This document shows positions 51,687 through 64,000 of a stretch of 64,000 nucleotides of DNA, one piece after another (position 1 is the stretch's first letter; each line of letters begins with the position of its first letter). The stretch spans positions 47,127,327 to 47,191,326 of the forward strand of contig CM049308.1 in the NCBI GenBank assembly GCA_026874595.1, given 5' to 3'. This DNA comes from Sipunculus nudus. Taxonomy: Eukaryota; Annelida; Sipuncula; Golfingiida; Sipunculidae. A model generated the notes under the pieces. That model saw nothing but the letters and a program-made list of their open reading frames with translations, did no database searches and was not told the DNA's origin. Position numbers and translations under genes: made by a program.

Positions 51687-54450
51687 AGCGAACCTGTGAG
51701 CTTATGCGATGGTGTGGCGTCTGGCATCTGTATGTTAACCCATACTATCTTGAAAACGGCAAGAATTAGCATCACGAAATTTTATGCATAAAAATTAGTC
51801 ATCTAAAAAACTCTATCGGATTTTGCTTATTTTTTGGCTAACTGCATTTTCTTAGATTTTATAGGGAAAAAGCTAAAAAAGCTTAAAAAATCTTCTTCTC
51901 CGAATCTGTTCAGCCCAATTGTCCAATATTTTAAAGAAATGATTCCTGGAACAATCTCTCTCAAGTTTGTTCGAATGGTTTAAGTTCGGTGATTTTTGGC
52001 CAAGTTACAGGAAGTTGAACTTAGTCATCTGTCCAAAAAAGCATACTAAAATTACAATCTCAGAAATGGCATGAGCTATCATCACCAAATTTTATGCCAA
52101 GGTTGGTCACATGAGTCATATCTGAAATTGAGGTATTGGTGGCGCCACCTGCATCGGCCTTTTTTGTACGGGGTCATCAGTGCCCGTATCATACTGACAG
52201 CTACAAATAACTTCTTCTCTGAAACAAAATGGCCAAGTTGTTTAATATCGCACAGAAATGATCCTAGGGTAGTGCTTTCTGAAGTTTGTTCAAATGGTCT
52301 CAGTTCAGTGACTTTTGGCTAAGTTATGGGAAGCTTAATTTAGTCATATGCCATAACAGCCCATTTTAGCTAAACGGCTACAAAAATCTTCTTCTCAAAA
52401 ACCACTGGGCCAAATTCTTAAATCTCACACATTAATTATCCTCAAATTTTGATAATTCAAGTTTGTTCAAATGGTCTAAGTTCAGTGACTTTTGGCTGAG
52501 TTATGGGAAGCTGAATTTAGTCATATGCCATAACAGCCCATTTTAGCTAAGTGGCTACAAAAATCTTCTTCTCAACAACCACTGGGCCAAATTCTTAAAT
52601 CTCACACATTAATTTTCCTGAGATGTTGATAATTCAAGTTTGTTCAAATGGTCTCAGTTCAGTGACTTTTGGCTGAGTTATGGGAAGCTGAATTTAGTCG
52701 TATGCCATAACAGCCCATGTTAGCTAAGTGGCTACAAAAATCTTCTTCTCAAAAACCACTGGGCCAAATTCTTAAATCTCACACATTAATTATCCTTAGA
52801 TGTTGATAATTCAAATTTGTTCAAATGGTTTTGATTCAATGATTTTTGGCTGAGTTATGGGAAGCTGAACTTTGTCATTTTGATGTATTTTCCCATATGA
52901 GTTATAAACCTACGAAACGTTTTTCGACTGATGATGATACTGAGGCCAGTTTGTTTAATATTTTGCAAGAATAATTCCCTGAATCATTCTTATAATAATT
53001 GTCTTTTATGGTTCCAAAAAATGAATTTTGGCTGAATTATAAAGATTGAATTGAGTCATTTTACCAAATATGTTAGCTGTGTGAAGCAGATACATCTAGC
53101 CTAGCACCAGTTTATCAGCATCCATTACATCATGCATTTGACATTTAGATGTCAGGTTATCTATGGAAAATATTGACAAGAATGTTTTTTAAAAGCTTTT
53201 AAAAAATGTAGATTTATGATATTACATATCATCTATACACTAACTCATAATTTCTCAGGAATAGCAGGAGCTACCATCCCCAAATGTTACATATCTGTCA
53301 CATATCAAATGTTGATGGATTCATCTTATTTTTGCTATCTGCATTTACTTAGATTTTACAAGGAAAAAGCTGAAAAAAACTGGTGAAAGTCTTCTTCTTG
53401 TAAACTGCCAGCCAAATTGTCCAAATTTTACAGAAATGATCCCAGAGGCGAGCCCTCTCAAGTTTGTTCAAATGGTTTGTGTTGGATAAATTTTAGCAGA
53501 GTTACATAACAGGCCAAGATTGTGTACCTTTCTTGAATAGGTTGAGAAACTGCCAACTGTTTCAGATTTGGCAACAGATCAAGAGTTCATTCAGTGCAGC
53601 CAAATATAGGTCAACAGATCAATCAGTGCAGCCAAGCACAAGGCATGTGATCACCTCATGGGCAGCATGTGATCATCTCATGGGTAGCATGTGATCACCT
53701 CATGAGTATCATGTGATCACCTCATGGGTGTCATGCCCCTCAGGGCTGCATATGGAGCCAATCTGTGAGCTTATGCAATTGTGTGGCTACTATTTCAGAT
53801 TTGGCAATAGGCAAAAGGTCAGCCTGGATTTATTTATAGCTTTGGCAGACTGCCAACTGTTTCAGATTATGCAACAGGTCAAGAGTTCACTCAGTGCAGC
53901 CAGGTACAGGTCAAAAGTTCACTCAGTCTAGCCAGGTGCAGGTCAAGAGTTCACTCAGTGCAGTAGCCTGAGCCAGTAATTTGTCAAAGTACACAATCGG
54001 GGCAACAGCCTTTCTCACCTAAGCCTGGTCAGCCCTGTGCATCAGACTCAAGGTAAGTTTGATGTATTGGCCTGATATTCTGACCTGTCTATGTGTTTTT
54101 ATGGCTTTTTAGTTCAAAGGACAGGTGTCGCCATCTACAATGACTTTTGCAAAGTGTATTTGCCTGCTTAATTCTACAGAAGAATTTGATATATCAGCCT
54201 GAAATTGGGCATATTTGTACATGTCAAATAGCTTTGTTGTATACAAGACTGGCGGTGCCACCTACAATAATTTTTGTGTTGTGTGCACCCATGCCAGAAT
54301 TTCAGCAGTGATGTTTGTGTATTGTTTCTTGTTCAAAATGTTTAGTACTTGCATTGTTCATATATATGAAAAGTAGAGGTTATGCACTGAAGCATTATAC
54401 CTGGCGTATATCTATATGCACAGGTTCGCATTAGGCCTGTAGGCCTTGTT
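51687..54450 (+). mobile_element. Family C element, end to end
   Basis: The most complete copy. It starts AGCGAACCTGTGAGCTTATG CGATGGTGTGG and includes GGTGGCGCCACCTGCATCGG. Three tandem blocks of about 180 bp carry GTTCAAATGGTCTCAGTTCA (52270-52860). A 22-bp minisatellite and the TTGGCAGACTGCCA / CAAGAGTTCACTCAGTGCAG repeats (53840-53970) follow. It ends TTAGGCCTGTAGGCCTTGTT. The AGGCCTGTAGGCCT palindrome just before CTTGTT parallels the family A 3' end (palindrome then CCTTGTT), suggesting related mechanisms. No transposition gene was found. Confidence 0.55.
53643..53731 (+). repeat. 22-bp minisatellite, 4 copies
   Basis: Four tandem units of about 22 bp (CATGTGATCACCTCATGGGT plus two bases) inside a family C element. 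Confidence 0.9.
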
Positions 54451-55855
54451 AGTTTCTGCAGACTGGTGGAGCCACCTGTATTTTTGTATCCACCAAAACT
54501 ATGTTTTACGGATACTATGTTTTTGACCGGGTTCTGCCGCTGCTGCGGCGTTTGTTTCTGGAGAACTCCTCTGAGACTACTGGACTGATTTTTCCAAAAC
54601 TTACACCAATTATCAGGTCACGTGTGAACTGGTGCCTAACCAATTTGTGTTGACCTCTGACCTTTCCTCTCTGCCCAGCGTCCATTTGTGTGTCTGTTTC
54701 CACTCATAAACCCTCATATCTTGGGAACCGTTAGACCGATCAGGAAAAATATTTTATACAAATGTAGCCCTTGGATAGCTTTATAACATACACAAAAAAA
54801 AATGGTGCCGCTACCTGCAACCATGTTTGCACAGTGTCCATCTGTTCATCTGCCATGGGTTAAAATCACTCAAATCTCTGCAGTGAATTGACTAATTCAC
54901 CTGAAATTAGGCATGCATGTACATCCTTGATACCTTTCTAGATTTTATGACAGGTGGCGCCACCTACATTCACGTTCATGCTTGTGATATCCAAGCTCAT
55001 ATCTCAGGAACCTTTTGGCCGATTGGGCCAAAATTTTGCATGTGTATGGATCTCACATAGGTCTTTATCATACACAAAACTGGAGGGGCCACTTGCAACC
55101 ATTTTTGCACACTGTCTGTTTGACTGCCGTTGGCTAAAATCACTCATATCTCTGTAGTTGTTTGACATAACTGCCTAAAATTTTCCAGGTTTATACATCC
55201 TGGACAGCTTTCTTGATTTTATGACAGGTGGCGCCACCTCCATTCTAGTTTACGCTGCAGACATCCAAGCTCATATCTCGGGAACAATTTGACCGATTGG
55301 GCCAAAATTGTGCATGTGTTTAGATCTCACATAGGTCTTTATCATACACAAAACTGGAGGGGCCACCCGCAACCATTTTTACACAGCATCTGTCTGTTTG
55401 TCTGCTGTGGTCTAAAATCACTCATATACGTATTGTGGTTTGACCTTTCTGTCTTAAATTTCGCATATGTATACAACTTGGACAGCTTTCTGGATTTGTG
55501 GTAGGTGGCACAACCTACATACACATTTAGGCTGCAACATCCATGCTAATATGCAACATACCTCACTCTATTTCCCCTTTCCACTTAATCCATGCCTCAC
55601 TTTACCCGTTCCACTCTGATTTTGGCGGATACATGTAGTCGCTTGTTCACTACCCGTATTCTCTTTTTTAAAGTTTACGCATTTTTTCTCTATTTTTGAT
55701 ATATATAAATACAGACACCATCTTGGCCTGTTGGTTAATCTGTTTGATGCTTCAGTTGAATGGGTATATACTACCATTCTGATGATAAAATTTCCTTTTG
55801 CGAATCTCTTCCAAGTCAGCTGAGCATCATGACCCGTGGGTCACTTGTTCCCGTA
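54451..55855 (+). mobile_element. Second copy of the A(B) composite
   Basis: AGTTTCTGCAGACTGGTGGA is followed by a family B start (TTGTATCCACCAAAAC, 54484). Palindrome units, a B end mutated at CTAG (TATTCTC near 55664), the resumed array unit (AAGTTTACGCATTTTTTCTC) and a family A 3' end (CAGCTGAGCATCATGACCCG TGGGTCACTTGTT) follow. The order and junctions match 13030-14577, so the nested structure was copied as a whole. Confidence 0.65.
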
Positions 55856-56938
55856 AGTACTGTAGATTTAGTATACCGAAAATTAGATCTGAAATTTGCA
55901 ATTTTTTTTAGTTATTAGCATAAATATAAAATCTGTACCTTAAATTTTGCCACTGTAGGTCATTCAGTGCAGCTTTCTATGCTCCCCAGGCTGTTGTTAT
56001 GTAGTCTCATCACTGGGGCAAGCCTTCTCTCTTAATGAGCTTGATCAGGCTGCCTGCAGTTAATACCACAGGAAGCCTTTCTCTCTCTCCCCCCCCCTAT
56101 TCTGTTGACAGACCTGTACTATAAACAAGATCAATATTATAATTTCACATTTTTCTCAGCGATGAGCAGTAACAACAGAGACCCCTCCCCCACCCACCCC
56201 TTCAATACACAGGACTAATAAACAAGACAATCTTATAATTTTAATGATAAATAAATTCTTTTTGTTGAGAGTTGGAAAATTTTGATTTTTAAAGAAAAAA
56301 ATGTTCAGGAATTTAATCCTAATATTCAAATGTGATAAAATATTAGGACCTAATGTAAGTGCTAACTGACAAGATTTAAGAAGATATGAATACTTGGTGG
56401 CATTTCATTTATATCTCTTAAAGTTGGCCGGCCCTGGGTGTGAATAATACTGTTAAACTTAGTTTAAAAATTAGGAATATTGGTCAAACTTTGTGGGATT
56501 AATTTTTAACTCATATGGCTATATATTTAACTTTTGAAAACTTGATTACCTTCACACATTATTTGTTAATGAATTGGAACTTTTACATGACACATACCGT
56601 AGGCCCATTTTTTCCCTTGGTGTATAGTCCATGGTCTAGGAGGGGTCACCGTGCACCCCCACTAGGATTTTATGACATAGGTATTTTTAGATTCCCAAGG
56701 ATGTCCAGTTAATGAATTAACATTTTAACACTGATGATTGAAGTATACACTACCCTTTTAGGCCATTTAAAGACAACCGTGTCATTACGCACGGCACCCG
56801 CAGACAGGTAGCCTTGATAAGGGGGTACGGGTATGTAAATGCTCATAGCTCGCTTAATATTTGACATATTCACTTCAAATAAACTGCATTGTATCTGTTA
56901 ATACTTGGGAAATTCACTAATGAAAATAATTTGATCAG

Positions 56939-56974
<36 letters not shown>

Positions 56975-57694
56975 TTTATATATATATATATTTGTTAATT
57001 AAGCAATTTATTACGATATTAATAAAATATCATGAAAGGATATTGAATTTAACAGCTTTTTTTATTTTTGTCCAACAATGGTTTTGTTTGAGATAATGTT
57101 GAAATATCTAAAAATTCAAGTGCATAAATACATTAGTTCTTGACATTTGAACAGATACTTTAGCTAAAATTATGAATAATTGGCCATTTACACATGCACT
57201 GAATGACCCTTTGTATATAAGATAAATGTGGTGTTCCATGTTCCTGTCGAGATGTACTTGATTTTGATTGTGATGCTTCCCTAATACTATTTATAGTTAT
57301 TTTCCTGAACCTGAAAGTGTTTCTTGGCTTTAATTATAATAAGAGCCCTCTCTGAACAATATTTGAAAACAGTATTAATCACAAATAATAATTATGTGAA
57401 ATTTCTAATAGATAGAAAATCAATCCGTTATGCTGATCAATCTGAAATATTGTGATGAAGTTGTCCACAAAACGGAAGACCAAGTATTAACAATTTATGC
57501 ACCATGGAGCTTAGTGCATTAAACCAGTATACAGTATAAGGAGGGTCTTGTACCATAATATCAACACAAGGTTTCAAGTCATGTCAAAAGGATAAAGAAC
57601 AGGAAGGCAAGTGCAGCAGTTTCAATTATTATACAAAATTAATTATTACGGCATATACAGCTTTATAACATTATTTGGTGTTGCTTGAATTTTA
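55856..57694. other. Intron with family A body fragment and (TA)n
   Basis: 55856-56500 is family A body (GTAGGTCATTCAGTGCAGC, poly-C near 56090, AGTGCTAACTGACAAGATTT) without ends. 56500-56760 is a segment also seen near 23740-23900. 56941-56996 holds (TA)n tracts. The rest is AT-rich intron with no recognised gene. Confidence 0.5.
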
Positions 57695-59926
57695 AGCGAA
57701 CCTGTGAGCTTATTGGATGGTGCGGCGTCATCCCTCGTTGCGTCGTCTGTATGTTAACCATATCTAACTAAAAAACAGCAGGAGCTAGCATCACTAAATT
57801 TTTTGCAAATAATCAGTCATCTGAAAAACTATTGAGTTTCGTTTATTTTTTTCTAACTGCATTTTCTTAGATTTTATAGGGAAAAAGCTAAAAAAGCTTT
57901 AAAAATCTTCTTCTCTGAAACTGTCCAGCCAAATTGTCCCATATTTCACAGAAACGATCCCTTGAACAATCTCTCACAAGTTTGTTCGAATGGTTCCAGT
58001 TTGAAGATTTTTGGCCAAGTTACAGAAGGTTGAACTTAGTCATCTGTCCAAAAAAGCACACTCAAATTTCAATCTCAGAAATGGCTAGAGCTATTATCAC
58101 CAAATTTTATGCCAATGTTTGTCACATATGTCATATCCGAAATTGAGGTATTGGTGGCGCCACCTACATTGATCTGTTTTTTACAAGCGAAAATGTAATT
58201 TTAGACTCTTCTAGCTATATACTGTTTTATGATGAAACTGTTAAGCTGATTGGTTTAAACTTTACAAGAATTATTCTATGGTAGGGTTCTGCGAGTTTAT
58301 AAGAAAAGATTGGGTAAATGCAGCTTAAAAAAAGTAGTGTAGCCAATTGAAAAGGGCTTTCTGTGTTTGAAAACAGATTTGACAACAAGAGGTCACTCAG
58401 TACAACCAGGTGGAGTCCGGACATCCCCATGGCAACAAACCTGGCTCTGTCTGTTGTCTAGACAATGTGTTTAGACACATCGTCTAGACTCAGAATGCCC
58501 AGATAAGAACTATTGGACTATATATTTAAACTGTTTGAAAAAACTGGGTTTGCATTTTTAGCGAATCTGTCAGCTTATGCAATGGTGTGGGGTCGTCTGT
58601 CGTGCATCATAGCTGTCTCAGAAAGGCAGGAGCTGGTGTCATATCTCTGCATTGGTTTGACTTATCCCCCTAAAATTTTGCATGTGTATAAATTCGGAAA
58701 GCTTTCTTGATTTTATGACAGGTGGTGCCACCTACATTCACCTTAACGCTGCAGACATCCAAGCTCATATCTCGGGAACCGTCTAACCTATTTGTCCAAA
58801 ATTTTGCATGTGTATAGATCTCACATAGCTCTTCATTATAAGCAAAACTGGTGGCGCCACCTGCAACCGTTTTTGCACAGCGTCCCTCTGTTCATCTGCC
58901 TTGGGATAAAATCACTCATACCTCGGCAGGAGCTAGCGTCATATCTCTGCAGTGGTTGGACTTATCCACCTTAAAATTTGCATGTACTGACATCCTGGAT
59001 AGCTTTCTTGATTTTATGCAAGTGGCACCACCTACATTCATGTTAATGCTGCAGACATCCAAGCTCATATCTCGGGAACTGTCAAACCGATTGGGCCAAA
59101 ATTTTGCATGTGTATAGATCTCACATAGCTCTTCATCATACGCAAAACTGGTGGTGCCACCTGCAACCATTTTTGCACAGCGTCCATCTGTTTATCTGCT
59201 TTGGGATAAAATCACTCATACCTCGGCAGTGGTTTGACTTATCCACCTGAAATTTTGCAGGTTTATACATCCTGGACAGCTTTCTTGATTTTGTGGCAGG
59301 TGGCACCACCTACATTTATGTTCACGCTGCAGACATTCAGGCTTATATCTCAGGACTGGTTTGACATATCCCCTTGATATTTTGCATGTGTATAGATCTC
59401 ACATAGCTCTTAATCATACACAAGATTGGTGGCGCCTCCTGCCACCATTTTTGCACAGCATCCTTTTGTTTGTCTGCTGTGGGATATAATCACTCATATA
59501 CAAGTAGTGGTTTGACTTATCTGCCTAAAATTTTGCATATGTATACAGCTCGGATAGCTTTCTGGATTTTGTGGTAGGTGGCGCAACCTACATACACATA
59601 TCGCAACCTACAATATTTGGCTGCAGACATCCATGCTAATATGCAACACACCTCACTCTATTTCCCCTTGCCACTCAATCCATGCCTCGCTTCACCCATC
59701 CCACTCTGATTACGGTGGATACATGTAGTTGCTTGTCGACTACCTGTATTCTAGTTTTAAAATGTCCTAGTCCGAAATTTGCAGGTCAGAAACGTCCATT
59801 TTGCAGAAATCATAATGACTAAGGAAGATATGCAGGACATAGAGGACCAATATTAAATTTAAAAAATAAACCTCCATTCATTCTCCAAAACTTGCACAGG
59901 TTCACATTAGGCCTGTAGGCCTTGTT
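57695..59926 (+). mobile_element. Family C/B mosaic
   Basis: Starts as family C (AGCGAACCTGTGAGCTTATT). A second C 5' end lies at about 58560. It changes into family B palindrome units (58660-59600; GGTGGCGCCACCTGCAACC and variants), passes a B-type end (GTAGTTGCTTGTCGACTACC TGTATT CTAG, 59752-59755), and ends with the family C terminus TTAGGCCTGTAGGCCTTGTT. The order suggests nested insertion or template switching between families. Confidence 0.5.
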
Positions 59927-60634
59927 ATGTATTTATTGATTTGATTTTTCATAAATTTTGTTACGATTATATTATGACTGAGTCATTAGTTACCTTGTTA
60001 TATTTAAATGCGCTACCATGTTGCTTTAAATTTTCTTGCAAGGAAATGTACTTAAAGGTTTAAATTGTAAACAAATCACATATTCTAATCTAAATGTATC
60101 AGAGTGAACACTTTTTATGGTATCTTTTCAATGCGATCATATGTAATGGAAGGACATATTATAGGAGTACATGTATTTACACCAGTGAGAAAGCAGAGGA
60201 GTGGAAGTTTCATATCAACTGTACCATACAGGGAGGGGATCATATCTGTGCTATTAATTGGAAAGAATCTGATTTAAAAAAATATTTATGATTTCTGATT
60301 GTAAAAATTAAGAAAATTTACGAAGAGGTCGAGGTTATGGACCTCCCAATCTAAATACAATGCTCAATCATTCAAGGCTATGTATACAAGCAGGAAGTTA
60401 AAGCCTAACAATTTTAGAGCATTTGATTCAACTTTCAGGAGACATTGTTGAGAATCCGCTTCCTAGTTTATGGTGTAGTTTAATATTATTTAACAGATAG
60501 GTGATATATAAAATGCCAGTGTTTCTTTACAGTCCCTGCACAAACATCGGCTAATATGCACACAATGGCTACTGGGGAGTACTCAATCTTACATATTTTG
60601 ATCCTATCCTGAAGTATCATTAAAATTTTTTATT
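59927..60634. other. Intron without recognised features
   Basis: AT-rich sequence. A 65-codon open frame at 60094-60291 has no family match, no splice context and no neighbours supporting it, so it is left unannotated. Confidence 0.45.
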
Positions 60635-62284
60635 AGCTCAGCTGACTATAAGTCATCTGAGCTATAGTAGTGGTCCATTGTCCGTCCGGTTGCCGTCTGT
60701 AGATGTGGCACGTTTTGAAACCGAAAGACCTAGGAATCCATAATTCAGCATAATGTTAGATGTCCCCAAGATCTCCTACCAAGCCGAAAACTGGGTCTTT
60801 GCGACTTTGTTCCTTTGAGAAATAAAGGAAAAACCTCAATTTTTTATTAAAATCCTATTTTCACACTTCAGGACTGCCTTATATCAAAACCACTTATCTG
60901 TTTTTCCTCATATTTACCATAAATATTCTTCAATATAGTTCCTATGTACATGCCAGAAATTAAGTCTGTTAAGTATAAATTCTTTAAGTTATGGGCCCAA
61001 ACATAATGGACTTTGTAAAAAATCAGGAAAAATATTTACTCACTTAACATGAAAAATTTTGAAACTAGAGTCTATTTTCCCAAGTATATAACTATGTTTA
61101 ATTAAGATTCAATTGTTTACCCAAAATTAGATCTGAATTTTGTAAATTTTTTAAGTAAATAGCATAAAAATAAAATCAGTACCTTAAATTTTGCCCAACT
61201 TTGACCATGGCACGTTTTTTTCCTGTAAGAACCATTGATTTAATTTTCACAGCATGTTAACATAAATATTTAATTTGTTTAAATCTGAAATTTGGAAGTA
61301 AAAGCTTGAAAATTAAGCAAGTTATTGTTTTTTTTCTTTAGGCTCTATTGTAGTCATTTGCTTTGATTACAGATTACAGATGCAGGGTCCCACTCCAGGT
61401 CACTGGAAGTCAGCTATGCCAGGGTTTCTGATTTGTTACAGTCACTGGGGGAGATCCCCTGCTGTGACAGGTGTACAGTTATCCTCATATCACCACCCCA
61501 ATCACCCCCCCCCCCATTAAATATGAAGCACATTATGGATAAATAAAGACACAATTAAAAATTGTGAAATCTAAATCAAGTATTTTTTTAGATATTTATT
61601 GTTTTGCAGATTTAAAAGATATATTTTTGTGGTAAAAAATAAATAAACATTTGTATGCATGATGTGGTGTTATCTGACAAGATTGAGATTTATGATGATG
61701 CAATTGAGAATTATGAATCAACTTTTATATTCAGATATATATGTTATATTGAAAATGTATAGAAATATAAACTTAAATTAAAAAAAAAATTGATGTGATA
61801 AAAAAATGAGGATTTATTACAAACATTTGTTCATTATTTTCCTGCATCAGCAGAATTTGAGATCAGGCTTTGTTTGCCATGTTTTATGGTGTTAATTAGT
61901 TATATTTCAACTGTATACATTTCATAAAAAAAACATATTTAATAATATATATTATACAAAAAAAAAAGATTTGATTGAACAAATGTGTAAACTACTGAAA
62001 TGTCAAGAGTTAATCGAAAAGCCAACTAATGATCATGGTAATTGTACAGATCATTTGTTCACAAACTGCTCACATGCTTCAGTTTCAACATTAGGAAACA
62101 CATGGTCAGGTCACAAAATATTATTTGCAACAATTTCTTGCTCATCAATACAAACCAATCATATAAACCAACCATGGCCTTTATTACCTCTTCCTCTTAC
62201 ACTTTATCTCCGTTTGATATTATTTTAGATTTTTACCTTCAAGGTTAACGTCAGCTGAGCACAGTGACCCATAGGTCCCTTGTT
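60635..62284 (+). mobile_element. Family A element, end to end, with endonuclease-like remnant
   Basis: A 1,650-bp copy from AGCTCAGCTGACTATAAGTC to CAGCTGAGCACAGTGACCCA TAGGTCCCTTGTT. Just before the 3' end (61971-62228) the plus strand reads LIEKPTNDHGNCTDHLFTNC, then STLGNTWSGHKILFATIS. This resembles the C-terminal part of LINE-type exonuclease-endonuclease-phosphatase domains (PT-x-LDHI ... SDH). The same region is decayed at 18390-18670. Helentron/Helitron2 proteins are known to carry such an endonuclease at their C-terminus, so this may be what is left of the element's own gene. That link is an inference. Confidence 0.5.
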
Positions 62285-63578
62285 CAAAATAATATTCAAT
62301 GCTGACAAAATTACTTAAATCAAATAATATATATATGGTCACTGCCGGAATTCATCTTTGGCTTATCAGTAAAATGTTAAAAACAGGTCAGGACATTCTT
62401 GTCAATGCCAACACTCTTAAACATTCAGTTAGGTTTATTTTTTTAATGGGAACTGAAATTTTCCTGAATATTAAGATAGGCTTTCTACTTTATAATACTG
62501 GCAGCTTTAATGCTGCATTAGGTCTCAGCTCGATCCATGTACCAGATTCGAGGTGTCACAGTGGTCTATGTCTTCCATGATATTAAATGTATTTATCAAA
62601 AGTCAATCACCATTTTTACTTGAACAACGTTTGTTTACAAGTGGTCCTCTTCATTGTGACAAGCCCAGTTTATGTCTTTATTTGATGTCCGCCAGGAATA
62701 TTAACCAGTAACCATGATCAACATAACTAAATGGTTTTAGGCCAAAGGTTTCATTTATTACACAGTCCATATACTTTGGCTCATGTCCATTATTCTATAA
62801 TAAACAGAGTTTCATTTAAGCTGGACCCTTTTTCTCTTAGCGTTTCAAATGGTAATATACATGAAAAACCATAAGAAATAAAAATATTTTGCAGGTACTA
62901 ATATTTTCCAATTTCAGCTGACTACCTGACCCATGAGTCCCTTGTTTAAGTTATTAGCATAAACATAAAATCAGTAACTTAAATTTTGTCCAACTTTTGC
63001 CATGGCACTTTTTTTCCCGTATGCACTGATTTAATTTTCACAGCATATTTACGTATGGATTTATTCTTTTAAAATCTGAAATTTCAGAGCAATTGATTGA
63101 AAAAAGTAGCTTAAATTCAAGTTTTGAGACACCATGTCAAGTGTTGTTTACATCAAGCCACTGGCCAGTACAGTGAGTTATGCAGCCCTCACCTGTTGTA
63201 TGTAACCCACCACAGGCAGCTGCCCTGGCTCAGCTTGGCTTATCTTCCGCTCAGCCCTGCACCCCTCCCCCCCCCCCCCCCCCAGAATGATGCATAAACT
63301 AGATGAATATTATAATTTTCTATATTTGATTCATTCTAATTTTGGATTTTGTATTCTATTACAGTGGATTACAATGATTAAAGAGCACATTTAATTTTGT
63401 CCACAAAGTGGTAAATTGCTGTAAAAGTGTCGTAATTGCTGAAGTTATACTTTTTTTCAGGGATATAACTTCATTATATCAAGATTCAATTGTGTACAGA
63501 AAATTATTTCTGAAATTTGCAAATTTAATAAGTTATTTGCATAAATATAAAGTTAGAACCTAAAATTTTGCTCAACTT
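62285..63578. other. Intron with family A fragments
   Basis: 62285-62700 has no recognised feature; the open frame at 62299-62580 has no family match. 62730-62946 is a family A tail (TTTCATTTATTACACAGTCC ... CCTGACCCATGAGTCCCTTG TTT). 62950-63260 is family A body, followed by a poly-C tract (63266-63283). No gene was seen. Confidence 0.45.
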
Positions 63579-64000
63579 TTGCCATGGACAACTGATTTTT
63601 GGGTTATGTCTTTAAAGGTTAAGGTCACAGAAGCCACTTCTTTAAAAAGACCATGGATGCATTTTAAGCCAAACTTTTCATTTCAGACCTTCCATCTTCC
63701 ACATATTGCTCACCTGCCAGTAACAGAAGAATATTATGGTTTTTTGGGTCACAAGGTCAAAGGTCGAGTTCACAGGGCCCATCCATTTACAAATTACTTT
63801 ATACACGAGAACTCTAGTTTGGATAGACAGAATGACTTCAAACATGATTTATAAATGGCCCTACCCTAAGAATCATTTTGATTTTGGGTTTACAGGGTCA
63901 AAGGTGAAAGTCTCTTTAGTGAAAGTCACCTTTTTTAAAGGTGAAAGGACTCTTTAAAAAGAGTGTGGATGCATTGTAAATCAAACTTTTCTTTCTAAAT
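63579..64000 (+). repeat. AGGTCA-unit repeat, cut by the window edge
   Basis: Diverged units like those at 49380-50140 (GTTAAGGTCACAGAAGCCAC; ACAAGGTCAAAGGTCGAG; AGGGTCAAAGGTGAAAG). The element continues past the window end. Confidence 0.6.

Noticed and set aside
60094-60291. 65-codon open frame in unique intron
   Set aside because: No family signature, no splice or promoter context, and length within chance for AT-rich DNA.
42523-64000. Further CDKL exons downstream
   Set aside because: I looked for the remaining kinase lobe (PxxRLT, HPYF-type motifs) behind splice acceptors and recognised none; it may lie beyond the window.

Overview
The window reads as nuclear DNA of an invertebrate animal, most likely a mollusc and perhaps a bivalve. 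It is AT-rich and intron-dominated, and packed with short-palindrome repeat families carrying CCGTCCGTC tracts of the kind common in mollusc genomes. The species assignment is an inference from repeat style and gene content. No bacterial or organellar features were seen.

Host gene: three plus-strand exons (1702-1792, 20114-20311, 42440-42522) join in phase into the catalytic loop, DFG motif, TDY activation loop, APE motif and following lobe of a CDKL1/CDKL4-like protein kinase. The two complete introns are about 18.3 and 22.1 kb. The 5' and 3' exons lie outside the window or were not recognised. Almost everything else is intron filled with mobile and tandem repeats.

Centrepiece: 27360-35023 is a 7.66-kb RAG-like (ProtoRAG/RAGL) transposon in the second large intron, with both ends visible. 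It carries convergent RAG1-like (plus) and RAG2-like (minus) genes. It has inverted ends starting CACGTCCA and a slightly decayed 5-bp target duplication (AATGA/CATGA). Unoccupied copies of the host repeat elsewhere in the window confirm the insertion site. RAG1L keeps the N-terminal zinc region, RING, nonamer-binding-like region, all four catalytic acidic residues, the zinc ligands and the invertebrate-type CCHC tail, but shows three frameshifts and one stop. RAG2L keeps kelch repeats and part of a PHD finger, with a stop and a frameshift. A third, serine/threonine-rich ORF lies upstream of RAG2L and may be its spliced N-terminus. The two ends share a second block that sits 12 and 23 bp from the terminal octamer, an arrangement like vertebrate 12/23 recombination signals.

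Other mobile DNA: a Tigger/pogo element with TA duplications (2308-3570), an internally deleted non-LTR reverse transcriptase (3890-4717), a hAT-like element (5909-10589), a probable tRNA-derived SINE, and small MITE-like elements. Three large families recur and nest in each other. Family A starts with an AGCTCAGCTGAC hairpin, ends GACCCATGGGTCCCTTGTT, and inserts in T runs. Family B starts TTGTATCC, ends with CTAG preceded by a short stem in most copies, and inserts without duplication. Family C starts AGCGAACCTGTGAGC and ends AGGCCTGTAGGCCTTGTT. A and B look like rolling-circle (Helentron/Helitron-type) elements. They carry tandem arrays (335-bp units, GGTGGCGCCACC palindrome units, AGGTCA-rich units).

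The layout is a kinase gene whose introns are a stratified record of transposition, with the RAGL element inserted into a family C repeat.
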